From G965216695 sp965216695 (lineage in GTDB: Bacteria; Pseudomonadota; Gammaproteobacteria; Pseudomonadales; Azotimanducaceae), in the NCBI GenBank assembly GCA_965216695.1, contig OZ244212.1:372001-436000 (forward strand): a stretch of DNA of 64,000 nt. The letters are read 5' to 3'. A model generated the notes under the pieces. It was not told where the DNA came from. It saw only the letters and a program-made list of their open reading frames with translations, and made no database searches. Positions 35,399 to 43,938 of the stretch are shown in pieces; the stretch's first letter is position 1; the number at the start of each line of letters is the position of its first letter. The translations under genes and the position numbers were made by a program.

Positions 35399-36397
35399 GT
35401 GGAAGTCTACGTCGTCCCTGTTAGCTATGCCGATCGTGGTGAAGACCTGCGCGCCATCAGACACACGGTATTTGTTGAAGAACAGTCGGTTCCACCCGAA
35501 GAAGAATGGGATGACCTGGACGCTGAAAGCGCCCATTTCCTGGCACTGACTGACAGCGGCGTACCCGTGGGCTGCGCGCGCCTGCAGCCGAACGGCAAGG
35601 TCACGCGCATGGCCGTGCTGCAACCATTCCGGCAGTTCGGTGTAGGCGCCGAATTGCTTGATGCCGTTACCACCTACGCCGTACAGGCGGGGCACACACA
35701 GCTTTTTCTTCATGCGCAGCGCCAGGCCGAGGGTTTCTACCGCAGGAACGGATTCCTCCCACAAGGCGACACGTTCGACGAAGCCGGCATCGCACACATC
35801 CGAATGGAACGAAATCTGCCGTTGACGTATCAACCGCCGACCGTGGCTGCCCAGCCGGCGACCGAAGCTCGCGACGGCGAAGACGACCGCGGGGCGGAAC
35901 CTGCCGCCGAATCGACACGCACCTCTGCCGAATCCTTCGAGGGCGAAGCCGCCGCGCGAGCACGGCTACAAGCATTGCTCAACGACGCGCAACGCAGTGC
36001 CTGGATCTATACACCCAACATCGACCCGGTGTTGTTCGACGACGGGGATCTGGTGCGCATCCTATCGGAGTTCTGCCGCGCAGCCGCGCGGAACCGGCTT
36101 AGAATCCTGTTCCACGACTCAAGTCTCGCGGTAACGCGCGGGCATCGACTCATTCAACTGCAACAGCGTCTGACCGCCCACATCCAATGCCGCAAGGTCC
36201 CTGGCGAGTACGCAACGGATCGGCATTGCGCCGCCGTGGTGGACGATCGAGGATACTGGTCGATGCCGGAACCTGCGGAGTATCAGGGACTGTGCAATCT
36301 GCACGACCCGGTGCGCGCTTTACGCCTCGTGGAGCGATTCGAGTACCTATGGGAGCGTTCGACGGACGATCCTGAACTCCGCCTGCTTCGGCTCTGA
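35399..36397 (+). CDS. GNAT acetyltransferase fused to a DUF7931-type domain
   Basis: The 332-residue protein begins with GTG at 35399, six bases after purB. Residues 1-145 form an ElaA-like GNAT fold: VFVEEQSVPPEEEWDDLD, CARLQPNGKVTRMAVL and the acetyl-CoA loop FRQFGVGAELL. A charged linker (150-185) leads to a second domain (185-332) with AWIYTPNIDPVLFDD, RILFHDSSLAVTRGHRLIQLQQRL and DRHCAAVVDDRGYW, which resembles a degenerate phospholipase-D-like fold without the HKD pair. Gammaproteobacteria carry this fusion commonly; substrate and role are unknown. Confidence 0.85.
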   Translation: MEVYVVPVSYADRGEDLRAIRHTVFVEEQSVPPEEEWDDLDAESAHFLALTDSGVPVGCARLQPNGKVTRMAVLQPFRQFGVGAELLDAVTTYAVQAGHTQLFLHAQRQAEGFYRRNGFLPQGDTFDEAGIAHIRMERNLPLTYQPPTVAAQPATEARDGEDDRGAEPAAESTRTSAESFEGEAAARARLQALLNDAQRSAWIYTPNIDPVLFDDGDLVRILSEFCRAAARNRLRILFHDSSLAVTRGHRLIQLQQRLTAHIQCRKVPGEYATDRHCAAVVDDRGYWSMPEPAEYQGLCNLHDPVRALRLVERFEYLWERSTDDPELRLLRL

Positions 36398-36469
36398 GCC
36401 GATCGAATCCGGAGCCGTTTCCGCGGCGAGTCACATACCAGCGCCCGACTACTGCCCGTCTTGCAAACT

Positions 36470-36484
36470 ATTCCATTCTGGAAT
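36470..36484. promoter_or_regulatory. Inverted repeat upstream of aceA
   Basis: ATTCCA and TGGAAT arms with a three-base spacer form a perfect inverted repeat about 45 bases upstream of the aceA -10 box. It has the size of a transcription-factor operator; no known regulator is matched. Confidence 0.4.
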
Positions 36485-36528
36485 GCATTAATTGTCGCCG
36501 TTTCGCTGTAATTCGATCCGGCGATTCC

Positions 36529-36534
36529 TACAAT
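36529..36534 (+). promoter_or_regulatory. Probable -10 box of aceA
   Basis: TACAAT matches five of six consensus positions and lies 33 bases before the ATG at 36567. The best -35 at 17 bases, CTGTAA, is weak, which would suit an activated promoter. Confidence 0.4.
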
Positions 36535-36566
36535 GCCGCTTTCCCTGCACCGAAGGAACCGTTTAG

Positions 36567-37874
36567 ATGGCATTGCATTTCGTACCGCGCAAACCCCGCT
36601 CAGAACAGATCAAGGAACTGCAGAAAGAGTGGGACACCAATCCCCGCTGGAACGACGTTGCCCGCGGCTACTCGGCGGAAGATGTCGTCAACCTGCGCGG
36701 GACGATCCCGCACAGAAGCATGCTCGCGGCTCATGGTGCGGACAAGCTCTGGGAGCTGTTGAAGAACGAGGACTACATCAACGCACTTGGCGCCGTAACC
36801 GGCGGACAAGCCGTGCAACAGGTTAAGGCCGGCATCCGCGCCATCTACTGCTCCGGGTGGCAGGTTGCCGCGGACAACAACGACTCCGAGACGATGTACC
36901 CCGATCAGTCGCTGTACGCGGTCAATTCCGTGCCGACCCTCGTGAACCGGATCAACAACGCATTTCGCCGTGCCGACGAAATTCAGTGGGGCAAGGGTAT
37001 CGATGACGGTACCGATTTCTACGCGCCCATTGTCGCAGACGCAGAAGCGGGCTTTGGCGGCGTACTGAACGCCTTCGAGCTGATGAAATCCATGATCGGC
37101 GCTGGAGCTGCCGGCGTGCACTTCGAAGACCAGCTCGCAAGCGTCAAGAAATGCGGCCACATGGGCGGCAAGGTGCTCGTGCCCACACAGGAAGCGGTGC
37201 AGAAGCTGATCGCCGCGCGCCTTGCGGCAGACGTCTGTGACGTACCGACCGTGCTGATGGCGCGAACCGACGCGAATGCCGCCGATATGGTTACGAGCGA
37301 TATTGACCCTTGGGACAAGCCGTTTGTTACCGGCGAGCGTACGCCGGAAGGCTTCTACAAAACCAACGCTGGATTGGATCAGGCGATATCGCGCGGTCTA
37401 GCCTACGCGCCTTACGCCGATCTGCTGTGGTGCGAAACGGCCGTTCCGGACCTCGACGAAGCCAAGCGTTTCGCCGAAGCGATCCGCAAGGAATATCCGA
37501 ACCAGATGCTGTCGTATAACTGTTCGCCGTCGTTCAACTGGCGCGCCAACCTGGACGACGCGACAATCGCGAAGTTTCAGCGCGAGCTGGCTGCAATGGG
37601 CTACAAGTTTCAGTTCATCACGTTGGCTGGTATTCACAGCATGTGGTACAACATGTTCGACCTGACTCAGGGCTACGTGCAGCGACAGATGAGCGCGTAC
37701 GTGGAATTGCAGGACAAGGAATTTGCTGCTGCCGATCGCGGCTATACGTTCGTAAGCCACCAACAGGAAGTAGGCACCGGTTACTTCGATCAGGTGGCGA
37801 CCGTGATCCAGGGTGGACAGAGTTCCGTAACCGCACTAACCGGCTCCACCGAAGAAGCGCAATTCAACCACTGA
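36567..37874 (+). CDS. aceA: Isocitrate lyase
   Basis: The 435-residue glyoxylate-cycle enzyme splits isocitrate into glyoxylate and succinate. The catalytic Cys196 lies in KKCGHMGG, and the metal-binding region ADAEAGFGG and SYNCSPSFNW are present. Length and sequence fit the bacterial aceA type of E. coli. An inverted repeat and a -10 box lie upstream. Malate synthase is not in the window. Confidence 0.97.
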   Translation: MALHFVPRKPRSEQIKELQKEWDTNPRWNDVARGYSAEDVVNLRGTIPHRSMLAAHGADKLWELLKNEDYINALGAVTGGQAVQQVKAGIRAIYCSGWQVAADNNDSETMYPDQSLYAVNSVPTLVNRINNAFRRADEIQWGKGIDDGTDFYAPIVADAEAGFGGVLNAFELMKSMIGAGAAGVHFEDQLASVKKCGHMGGKVLVPTQEAVQKLIAARLAADVCDVPTVLMARTDANAADMVTSDIDPWDKPFVTGERTPEGFYKTNAGLDQAISRGLAYAPYADLLWCETAVPDLDEAKRFAEAIRKEYPNQMLSYNCSPSFNWRANLDDATIAKFQRELAAMGYKFQFITLAGIHSMWYNMFDLTQGYVQRQMSAYVELQDKEFAAADRGYTFVSHQQEVGTGYFDQVATVIQGGQSSVTALTGSTEEAQFNH

Positions 37875-37909
37875 CGACGCCCGCTCTGCGGGAACCGACG
37901 CGACACGCG

Positions 37910-37931
37910 ACCACCGGATGCATCCGGTGGT
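37910..37931. terminator. 22-base perfect palindrome after aceA
   Basis: An 11-base arm (ACCACCGGATG) and its exact complement meet at 37920/37921, 36 bases after the aceA stop. It would form a strong hairpin without a U-tract, so it is either an imperfect terminator or a protein site. It contains the first possible ATG of pabB, which argues against that start. Confidence 0.45.
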
Positions 37932-37989
37932 TGCCCCTACCAAACCCACTGCCGCGTCCTCTCTATACATATTGCTCAATGGACGCGCC

Positions 37990-39363
37990 GTGACCGTCGC
38001 AACATCCCTGCCCTATCAGGCCGACGTCACCCGGTGTTTCGAACCACTGCTGGATGCGCCCCTTCCCGTCCTGCTGCAAAGTGCCGGCGCGCACAACGAC
38101 TTCGGACGCTACGACGTATTCAGCGCAGACCCGATTGCCGAGGTGCGCTACGACGCTGGCCGTATCAGCATCGCAGGCAAGACTACGACGACCTCTCGAC
38201 CGTTTGAGGCGGCCGCTGCGGCGGTACAGCACCGTCTGACGCCCCGGGCGCCGCCCGCAAACGGCGACACGCCACCGTTCACGGCGGGGTTCATCGGCTA
38301 TTTCGGCTACTCGCTTCACGCAGATATCGAGCGCCAGCGCCCGGCGCCCGCACCTCCGCTGGATTGGCCGCAGCTCGCGGGAGGCATCTACGACTGGTCG
38401 GTGGTAACCGATCACGTACGCCGAACAACCACACTTTTTCTACCGCCCGAGCCGGCCCGTCAACGCGAGGTGCGTAACCTGATCGCAACCCGTCCCCGCC
38501 CGCCCCGCGCCGCCGTCGACCTGGGTGCGTTCCGATCCACATTCTCTGAGCGAAGCTACCGGGCAGCGTTCGCCGCGGTAAAGGAATACATCAACGCCGG
38601 TGACTGTTACCAGGTGAATCTCGCGCGCCACTACCGCGCGAGCGCCCGAGGTGATCCGTGGCAGTTGTACCGTACTTGGTTACGCCGTCAACCCGGGCCC
38701 TACGCCGCATTCCTGTCGTTCCCGTTTGGTGCGTTGATTTCTCTGTCGCCGGAACGTTTCGTACGCACTACGCGCCAACGCGACGGCGCTTGGAGCGCGC
38801 ACACGGCCCCCATTAAGGGTACCAGCGCCCGCGGGGCGAACTCTGCTGACGACCACCGCAGCGCGGTGGCGCTCGCCGAGTCTCACAAGGAACGCGCCGA
38901 GAACCTGATGATTGTCGACCTGCTGCGCAACGACCTCGGCAGGATATGTGATCAGGGCACCATCCGCGTGGAAGACTTCTGCCGGGTGATGTCGCTCGAC
39001 AATGTTCACCACCTGGTATCGACGATCCGCGGCCGCCTCGCTTGTGGAACCCGAGCAGGCGACGTGCTGCGCGCATTGTTCCCGTGCGGTTCTGTCACCG
39101 GAGCTCCCAAGATTCGCAGCATCGACATCATCAACGAACTCGAACCCACCGGCAGATCCGTTTACTGCGGCAGTGTGGGCAGTATTTCCGTCGATGGCAC
39201 CCTGAACACGAGCGTCGCGATTCGCACTGCGGCAGTCACTCCGACGGCCGACAATGCACACGACGTGCACTTGTGGGGCGGAGGCGCGGTGGTTGCCGAC
39301 TCGGTCGCTGATCGCGAACTGGCGGAGATCGATGCCAAGGTCGGCCGGTTGATGACGCTCTGA
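37990..39363 (+). CDS. pabB: Aminodeoxychorismate synthase component I
   Basis: PabB aminates chorismate toward 4-aminobenzoate and folate. The frame is open from an ATG at 37918, but that codon lies inside the palindrome above; the GTG at 37990 (VTVATSLPYQAD) gives 457 residues and a start like its relatives. The chorismate-binding domain shows NLARHYRA, the PIKGTSARG motif whose Lys marks PabB rather than TrpE, AENLMIVDLLRNDLGRIC and SVTGAPKIRSI. No pabA glutaminase is adjacent. Confidence 0.92.
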   Translation: MTVATSLPYQADVTRCFEPLLDAPLPVLLQSAGAHNDFGRYDVFSADPIAEVRYDAGRISIAGKTTTTSRPFEAAAAAVQHRLTPRAPPANGDTPPFTAGFIGYFGYSLHADIERQRPAPAPPLDWPQLAGGIYDWSVVTDHVRRTTTLFLPPEPARQREVRNLIATRPRPPRAAVDLGAFRSTFSERSYRAAFAAVKEYINAGDCYQVNLARHYRASARGDPWQLYRTWLRRQPGPYAAFLSFPFGALISLSPERFVRTTRQRDGAWSAHTAPIKGTSARGANSADDHRSAVALAESHKERAENLMIVDLLRNDLGRICDQGTIRVEDFCRVMSLDNVHHLVSTIRGRLACGTRAGDVLRALFPCGSVTGAPKIRSIDIINELEPTGRSVYCGSVGSISVDGTLNTSVAIRTAAVTPTADNAHDVHLWGGGAVVADSVADRELAEIDAKVGRLMTL

Positions 39364-39393
39364 TATCGGGCGCTCGAGAGTGCCGCCAGAGTC

Positions 39394-39984
39394 CTATTGT
39401 CCGAGCAGCGCTTGCAACGCCTCGTAACTTTCCGCGAGCGGAAACTGCGGATAGTCAGCGCGCACGTTCGCCGGCGCGTGCAGGAAAAAACCACGATCGG
39501 CTTCCGAGAGCATCGACACGTCATTGTAGCTATCTCCCGCGGCATCCACCTGATAGCTCAACGATTTGAACGCTCGCACACATTGACGCTTGGGATCGGC
39601 CTGGCGCAGTCGATAGCCGGCAATCCGGTCTTCCTCGATCTCTAGACGGTGGCAGAGCAGCAGGGGCTGACCGAGGTGTCCCATCAGCGGTGTCGCAAAC
39701 TCGTAGAACGTGTCCGAGATGATCGCCACCTGGTAACGACGTCGTGCCCAATCTAGAAACTCGACTGCTCCGTCCAACGGACGCATACCACGGATCACGT
39801 CCTGAATCTGCGAAAGCTGAATCGAATGCTGATCGAGCGTCTTGAGACGATGGCGCATCAGCTCGTCGTAGTCCGCTATGTCACGCGTGGTAAGACGCAG
39901 CGCGTCGATACCCGTGCGTTCCGCTACACCCAGCCAGATCTCCGGGATTAAAACGCCTTCGAGATCGAGGCAGAGAATTCTCAC
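39394..39984 (-). CDS. thrH: Phosphoserine phosphatase/homoserine phosphotransferase ThrH
   Basis: The 196-residue HAD enzyme starts with DLEGVLIPEIWLGVAE, where Asp7 is the expected nucleophile in DxExG. IISDTFYEF is motif II, DPKRQ supplies the Lys and AAGDSYNDVSML is motif III. ThrH dephosphorylates phosphoserine and can move phosphate to homoserine. It is a few residues shorter at the C-terminus than the Pseudomonas protein. It diverges from cysH across 106 bases that include an AT-rich stretch. Confidence 0.93.
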   Translation of the reverse strand: MRILCLDLEGVLIPEIWLGVAERTGIDALRLTTRDIADYDELMRHRLKTLDQHSIQLSQIQDVIRGMRPLDGAVEFLDWARRRYQVAIISDTFYEFATPLMGHLGQPLLLCHRLEIEEDRIAGYRLRQADPKRQCVRAFKSLSYQVDAAGDSYNDVSMLSEADRGFFLHAPANVRADYPQFPLAESYEALQALLGQ

Positions 39985-40090
39985 ATTCGGCTCCTAAGCA
40001 TATGCCCATATCTTATTTTTTCTGTGGATCGGTCGCGTGCTACGCTCCGCGCGATCATTCGGCCCAAGGCCAATCGAAGGAATAGTACCG

Positions 40091-40864
40091 ATGCGAACGC
40101 AACACGTCAGCAAAACTGCCAAGCAGGGAACGGAACCCGTGCAGTCAAACGGAAATCTCGCCGATCTGGTCGCCGAGGCTCAGCAGACGATGTGTCGCGC
40201 CGTGGAACGCCATGGGCTCGCTCGCACGGCAATCTCGTTCAGCGGCGCTGAAGACGTGGTGCTGATCCATATTTCGCGTCTGGCAAACCTGGACGTACCC
40301 GTGTTCACGCTAGACACCGGTCGGCTGCACGCGCAGACCTACCAGTTTCTTGAAACCGTGCGCGACCGTTACGATCTGGAACTCGAGGTCCTATTCCCGG
40401 ATCCAGACGCCGTGCGCCAGCTGGTTGCGTCCAAGGGACTGTTCAGCTTCTATCGCGATGGCCACGGCGAGTGCTGCGGCGTACGCAAGATTGCGCCGCT
40501 GCGCACCAAACTGGCAACGCTCGATGCCTGGATCACCGGACAACGACGAGACCAGAGCGTCACGCGCACGGATGTTCCTCTGGCGCAGCACGACAAAGCG
40601 TTTTCAAGTGCCGAGCACTCGATAGAGAAGTTCAATCCCCTCGCCAACTGGCGTTCAGAAGACGTGTGGCGTTACATCCGCACCGAGAACGTCCCCTATA
40701 ACGCGCTGCACGACCAGGGGTTCGTCTCCATAGGTTGTGAGCCGTGCACGCGGGCGGTCGCGCCCCACGAGCACGAACGCGCCGGCCGCTGGTGGTGGGA
40801 AGAGGCAACGCAGAAAGAATGCGGGCTGCACGCTCAAAACGTCGTACGCATTGTGGGCGAGTGA
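40091..40864 (+). CDS. cysH: Assimilatory adenylyl-sulfate (APS) reductase
   Basis: The 257-residue enzyme reduces activated sulfate to sulfite. The start is the ATG at 40091. The PP-loop-like SFSGAEDVVLIH (49-60) binds the nucleotide. Cys128-Cys129 (ECCGVRK) and Cys216/Cys219 (GCEPCTR) are the four [4Fe-4S] ligands that mark the APS-using type, and Cys244 in KECGLH is the catalytic thiol. A small CPKC protein follows at once and cysB is convergent just beyond. Confidence 0.95.
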   Translation: MRTQHVSKTAKQGTEPVQSNGNLADLVAEAQQTMCRAVERHGLARTAISFSGAEDVVLIHISRLANLDVPVFTLDTGRLHAQTYQFLETVRDRYDLELEVLFPDPDAVRQLVASKGLFSFYRDGHGECCGVRKIAPLRTKLATLDAWITGQRRDQSVTRTDVPLAQHDKAFSSAEHSIEKFNPLANWRSEDVWRYIRTENVPYNALHDQGFVSIGCEPCTRAVAPHEHERAGRWWWEEATQKECGLHAQNVVRIVGE

Positions 40865-40874
40865 GAATCGGCCG

Positions 40875-41216
40875 TTGCACATAACGTTCGTTAAGAAGCG
40901 GCTACGATCGGGTGAGTGGTGCCCGAAATGCGGCGACGTTGAATCGCGCCTGCGTGCGCAAGGTTACGATGCGCGAATCGATGACGTTCTGATCGCGGAC
41001 GAGGCCGACCCGGAATCCGCAGGCCAGCAGATTGCGGCTCGGCTGAACGTAGACCGCGCGCCCTTTTTTGTGGTGCTCGACGATGCCGGCACAGAGCGCG
41101 TTTACACCGTGTATTTCAGGTTCGTCAAAGAAGTACTCGACGCTGAGGCGCCGTCGGACCCGGTTGCCGAGGCGTCGGACCTGCAGGCTGCCCACCCGGA
41201 TCTCGATCTGATCTGA
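40875..41216 (+). CDS. Thioredoxin-fold protein with CPKC motif
   Basis: This 113-residue protein is placed from the TTG at 40875, because relatives start directly before ITFVKKRLRSGEWCPKC. The CPKC dithiol (around residues 16-19), ARLNVDRAPFFVV with the cis-Pro loop, and YTVYFRFVKEVL give a glutaredoxin/thioredoxin-like fold. It starts ten bases after cysH, and this pairing suggests that it hands electrons to the APS reductase; that role is inference. Many bacteria encode a similar small protein next to cysH. Confidence 0.8.
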   Translation: MHITFVKKRLRSGEWCPKCGDVESRLRAQGYDARIDDVLIADEADPESAGQQIAARLNVDRAPFFVVLDDAGTERVYTVYFRFVKEVLDAEAPSDPVAEASDLQAAHPDLDLI

Positions 41217-41234
41217 GGCCAATCGCCCGGCGAA

Positions 41235-42209
41235 TCAGCGGCTGGGCAGCGTGAGTCCGTCAAACAACGCATCGCGTTCACGCTTGGTACTGCACGCAAC
41301 CGCTGCATCGACCATGTCCCGGTCGAGGTGCGGCGCAAACCCCTCAATGAACTCGTACATGAAGCGCCGCAGAAACGTGCCCCGACGGAAACCGATGTGC
41401 GAGACGCTCGGCTGAAACAGGTGCGATGCATCCAGGCAGACGAGGTCCGAATCGATCTCCGGGTCGTACGCCATTCCGGCAATTATCCCGACACCCAGAC
41501 CAAGACGAACATAGGTCTTGATCACATCGGTATCGGTTGCCGTGAACACGACGTTCGGGGTCAGATCCGCGTTGGAAAACGCATCGTCCAGTTTCGAACG
41601 GCCTGTGAATCCGAACACATAGGTTACGAGGGGTTGTTGAGCCACGTCTTCAATCTCTAGACGCTCCCGAGACGCGAGCGGATGCGACTCCGGCATCACG
41701 ACCACCCGGTTCCAGGTAAAACACGGCATCATCACCAGATCGTGAAAAAGTTCCAGCCCTTCCGTCGCGATCGCAAAATCCACATGCCCACCCGCTGCGA
41801 GTTCCGCAATCTGAGTCGGCGTGCCCTGATTCATATGCAGCCGAACCTTGGGGTAATTCTCCCGAAACTTCGCGATCACCGCGGGCAGCGCGTAGCGCGC
41901 CTGTGTATGCGTCGTAGCAATCGTCAGCGTACCCTCGCGCTCGTTGCTGTACTCCTGCGCAACCTGCTTGATTCGTTCGGACTGCCGAAGGATTTCGCCG
42001 GCCATTTCGATGATGTCTTCGCCGACCGTCGTCACGTGGGTCAGATGTTTGCCGCTGCGCGCAAAAATCTCGACCCCCAATTCATCCTCAAGCAATCGGA
42101 TCTGTTTCGAAATACCCGGCTGTGACGTAAACAGGCTCTGTGCAGTTGCCGACACGTTCAGATCGTGATGCGCGACTTCCCAGATGTATCGGAGCTGTTG
42201 CAGTTTCAC
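41235..42209 (-). CDS. cysB: HTH-type transcriptional regulator CysB
   Basis: The 324-residue LysR-family activator of sulfate assimilation responds to N-acetylserine. From the GTG at 42209, with GGAGAG upstream, it begins KLQQLRYIWEVAHHDLNVSATAQSLFTSQPGISKQIRLLEDELG, nearly the E. coli CysB winged helix, and has the same length. The effector domain carries TTHTQARYALP and the Thr-rich pocket. It overlaps the 5'-nucleotidase stop by four bases and converges on cysH. Confidence 0.96.
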   Translation of the reverse strand: MKLQQLRYIWEVAHHDLNVSATAQSLFTSQPGISKQIRLLEDELGVEIFARSGKHLTHVTTVGEDIIEMAGEILRQSERIKQVAQEYSNEREGTLTIATTHTQARYALPAVIAKFRENYPKVRLHMNQGTPTQIAELAAGGHVDFAIATEGLELFHDLVMMPCFTWNRVVVMPESHPLASRERLEIEDVAQQPLVTYVFGFTGRSKLDDAFSNADLTPNVVFTATDTDVIKTYVRLGLGVGIIAGMAYDPEIDSDLVCLDASHLFQPSVSHIGFRRGTFLRRFMYEFIEGFAPHLDRDMVDAAVACSTKRERDALFDGLTLPSR

Positions 42210-43153
42210 TCGGTAGTCTCTCCTTTTACTTGGGGCTCGTTCTTCACTCCGTGGGGTACATGACCCGCCGCGACGTGCGGCGTGGCGCGTGCGCAATGCT
42301 GCGCCTGATCGTCAAAGAAGACGTCCGCACCAAACGCACGCAGAAATGCGGACTTGTCGAGCCCCCCGAGAAACAGCGATTCATCAAGACGGATGTCCCA
42401 CTCCCGCAGCGTGCGGATCACGCGTTCATGCGCCGGTGCGCTGCGAGCGGTTACGAGCGCGGTGCGAATCGGGCATTCGTCTTCGGCGAACTCCTGCTGC
42501 AGACGATGCAACGCCGACAGGAACGGTTTGAACGGCCCCCCCGCCAGCGGTTTTTCCCGATCCTGAGACTCCGCTGCCGCGAACGCCTCAAGGCCACCCT
42601 GCTGGTAAACGCGTTCGGCTTCGTCGGAAAACAACACCGCATCGCCATCGAACGCAATCTTCAGTTCGTCGCCAGTGGAGGTCCGTTCGGCACGACCCGG
42701 AATCAGCGTGGCCGCCGCAACACCGCTCGCCAGTGCTGAGCGAACGTCATCGGCGAGCGTTGAGAGAAAAAGATCACACCCGAACGCAGAGATGTATCTG
42801 TAGGGACTGTCGCCACCGGCAAACGCCGCGCGCGTAACCGACAGTCCGTAGTGTTCGATCGAGTTGAAAATACGCAGCCCCGTATCTGCAGAGTTGCGGG
42901 AAAGCAAAATCACATCAACTCTAGATATATCCAATAAATTATTGATATTTAGTATTTTTTTTACGAACTGAAAGCCGTCCCCCGGCTCTAGAATCTCGTC
43001 TTCGTGGGCAATCTGGTAACGCCGGTACGCTTCCAGCCCCTGCTCACGGTACACGCGGTCGCTTTCCGTCAGATCAAACAACGCGCTCGACGATATGGCG
43101 ACGGTAAGGCGTTGCGTATTGACCGAGGTTCCGGCTCCGGTGGCCTCAGGCAT
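42206..43153 (-). CDS. Cytosolic 5'-nucleotidase
   Basis: The 315-residue protein belongs to the 5-nucleotidase (NT5C1-like) family: VAISSSALFDL, DVILLSRNSADTGLRIFNSI, YGLSVTRAAFAGG, LFLSTLADDVRSAL, AFDGDAVLFSDEAERVY, TARSAPAHERVIRTLREW and GLDKSAFLRAFGADVFFDD. These are the HAD motifs with nucleophile Asp in FDGDAV. It would dephosphorylate nucleoside monophosphates. A short AT-rich patch (42920-42965) sits inside it. It overlaps the gene upstream and cysB downstream. Confidence 0.9.
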   Translation of the reverse strand: MPEATGAGTSVNTQRLTVAISSSALFDLTESDRVYREQGLEAYRRYQIAHEDEILEPGDGFQFVKKILNINNLLDISRVDVILLSRNSADTGLRIFNSIEHYGLSVTRAAFAGGDSPYRYISAFGCDLFLSTLADDVRSALASGVAAATLIPGRAERTSTGDELKIAFDGDAVLFSDEAERVYQQGGLEAFAAAESQDREKPLAGGPFKPFLSALHRLQQEFAEDECPIRTALVTARSAPAHERVIRTLREWDIRLDESLFLGGLDKSAFLRAFGADVFFDDQAQHCARATPHVAAGHVPHGVKNEPQVKGETTE

Positions 43154-43343
43154 CGAGATCCGGAATCAGTTCGCTTTGCAGTCGCTCCATCATGTCCTTC
43201 AGGCGCAACTTGCGCTTCTTGAGTCGTTGAATGCGCATGCTGTCCGGGTGACCGGTCGCAACCAGATGCGCTATAACCTCATCGAGGTCCCGATGTTCGA
43301 CACTGAGTTCTTCGAGCCATTTTGAGATCTCGTCAGCAGTCAT
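43146..43343 (-). CDS. YdcH-family (DUF465) small coiled-coil protein
   Basis: From the ATG at 43343 the protein has 65 residues (MTADEISKWLEELSVEHRDLDEVI); a longer frame to 43394 is less likely. The pattern HRDLDEVIAH..RIQRLKKRKLRLKDMMERLQ is the DUF465 helical hairpin. The function of the family is unknown. It overlaps the 5'-nucleotidase start by eight bases. Confidence 0.88.
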   Translation of the reverse strand: MTADEISKWLEELSVEHRDLDEVIAHLVATGHPDSMRIQRLKKRKLRLKDMMERLQSELIPDLDA

Positions 43344-43399
43344 CACACAGCCCCGCCGGAGGATCGGCAACACCGAACCCATGACCATGTGCACGAACC

Positions 43400-43795
43400 T
43401 CAGGCATTGATCAACGCATGCGCCTCGTATTCCAAGCTACCCAGCCGACGCACCCAGTTGTTCAGTAGCAGAAACTCGTCTTCCGGCAGCTCGAACTGAC
43501 GTCCTATCTCCTTCAGAAGACACTCTTCTTCGATCTCGAGCGCGCCGTCAGCGTAGCTCATCCGAAGCAGGTTCAGCATCGCGATACGCCGGGACTTCGG
43601 CGTGTCGAAGATCTGCTCGATCCCGCTGATTTCTCGATATTCCGCTTCGAGTCCTGGTTGCAGATCCATCTCGCGGCGGAACTCTTCGAGCATGCCCTCC
43701 TCGTTGGGATCCAGCAGTCCATCGGACACGATGACATTGTGTGCGAGCCCGAACAGCGCCTCGCGCTGTTTGTTCGTCAATGCTGAGAGCCACAT
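43400..43795 (-). CDS. TerB-like helical protein
   Basis: The 131-residue protein has the TerB-like acidic helical pattern: FGLAHNVIVSDGLLDPNEEGMLEEFRREM, MLNLLRMSYADGALEIEEECLLKEIGRQFELPEDEF and LLNNWVRRL. Paired Asp/Glu stretches may bind metal. Such proteins are often called tellurite resistance, but no ter genes are near, so that role should not be assumed. A 39-residue membrane protein lies just upstream. Confidence 0.8.
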   Translation of the reverse strand: MWLSALTNKQREALFGLAHNVIVSDGLLDPNEEGMLEEFRREMDLQPGLEAEYREISGIEQIFDTPKSRRIAMLNLLRMSYADGALEIEEECLLKEIGRQFELPEDEFLLLNNWVRRLGSLEYEAHALINA

Positions 43796-43807
43796 GGGCG
43801 CTTCTTC

Positions 43808-43927
43808 CTACGAGAACAGCGGCGCAACGATGCTCGCGACCATCACAATGATGGACAGCCAACCCCAGCCCTGCACGCCTTTCATTATCAGGCTCTGCTC
43901 CATGAAGTCTTCAATCAGATACCACAT
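43808..43927 (-). CDS. Small single-span membrane protein (39 aa)
   Basis: The ATG at 43927 follows a GCGAGG ribosome site. The reading frame gives MWYLIEDFMEQSLIMKGVQG, then a hydrophobic stretch WGWLSIIVMVASIVAPLFS to the stop at 43808, twelve bases before the TerB-like gene. The amphipathic start followed by one transmembrane helix, a good ribosome site and tight spacing on both sides support a real gene. The function is unknown; it could anchor the TerB-like protein. Confidence 0.6.
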   Translation of the reverse strand: MWYLIEDFMEQSLIMKGVQGWGWLSIIVMVASIVAPLFS

Positions 43928-43938
43928 AAACACCTCGC

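Noticed and set aside
43400..43795. Tellurite resistance role for the TerB-like protein
   Set aside because: No other ter genes are present, and the TerB fold occurs widely without such a role.
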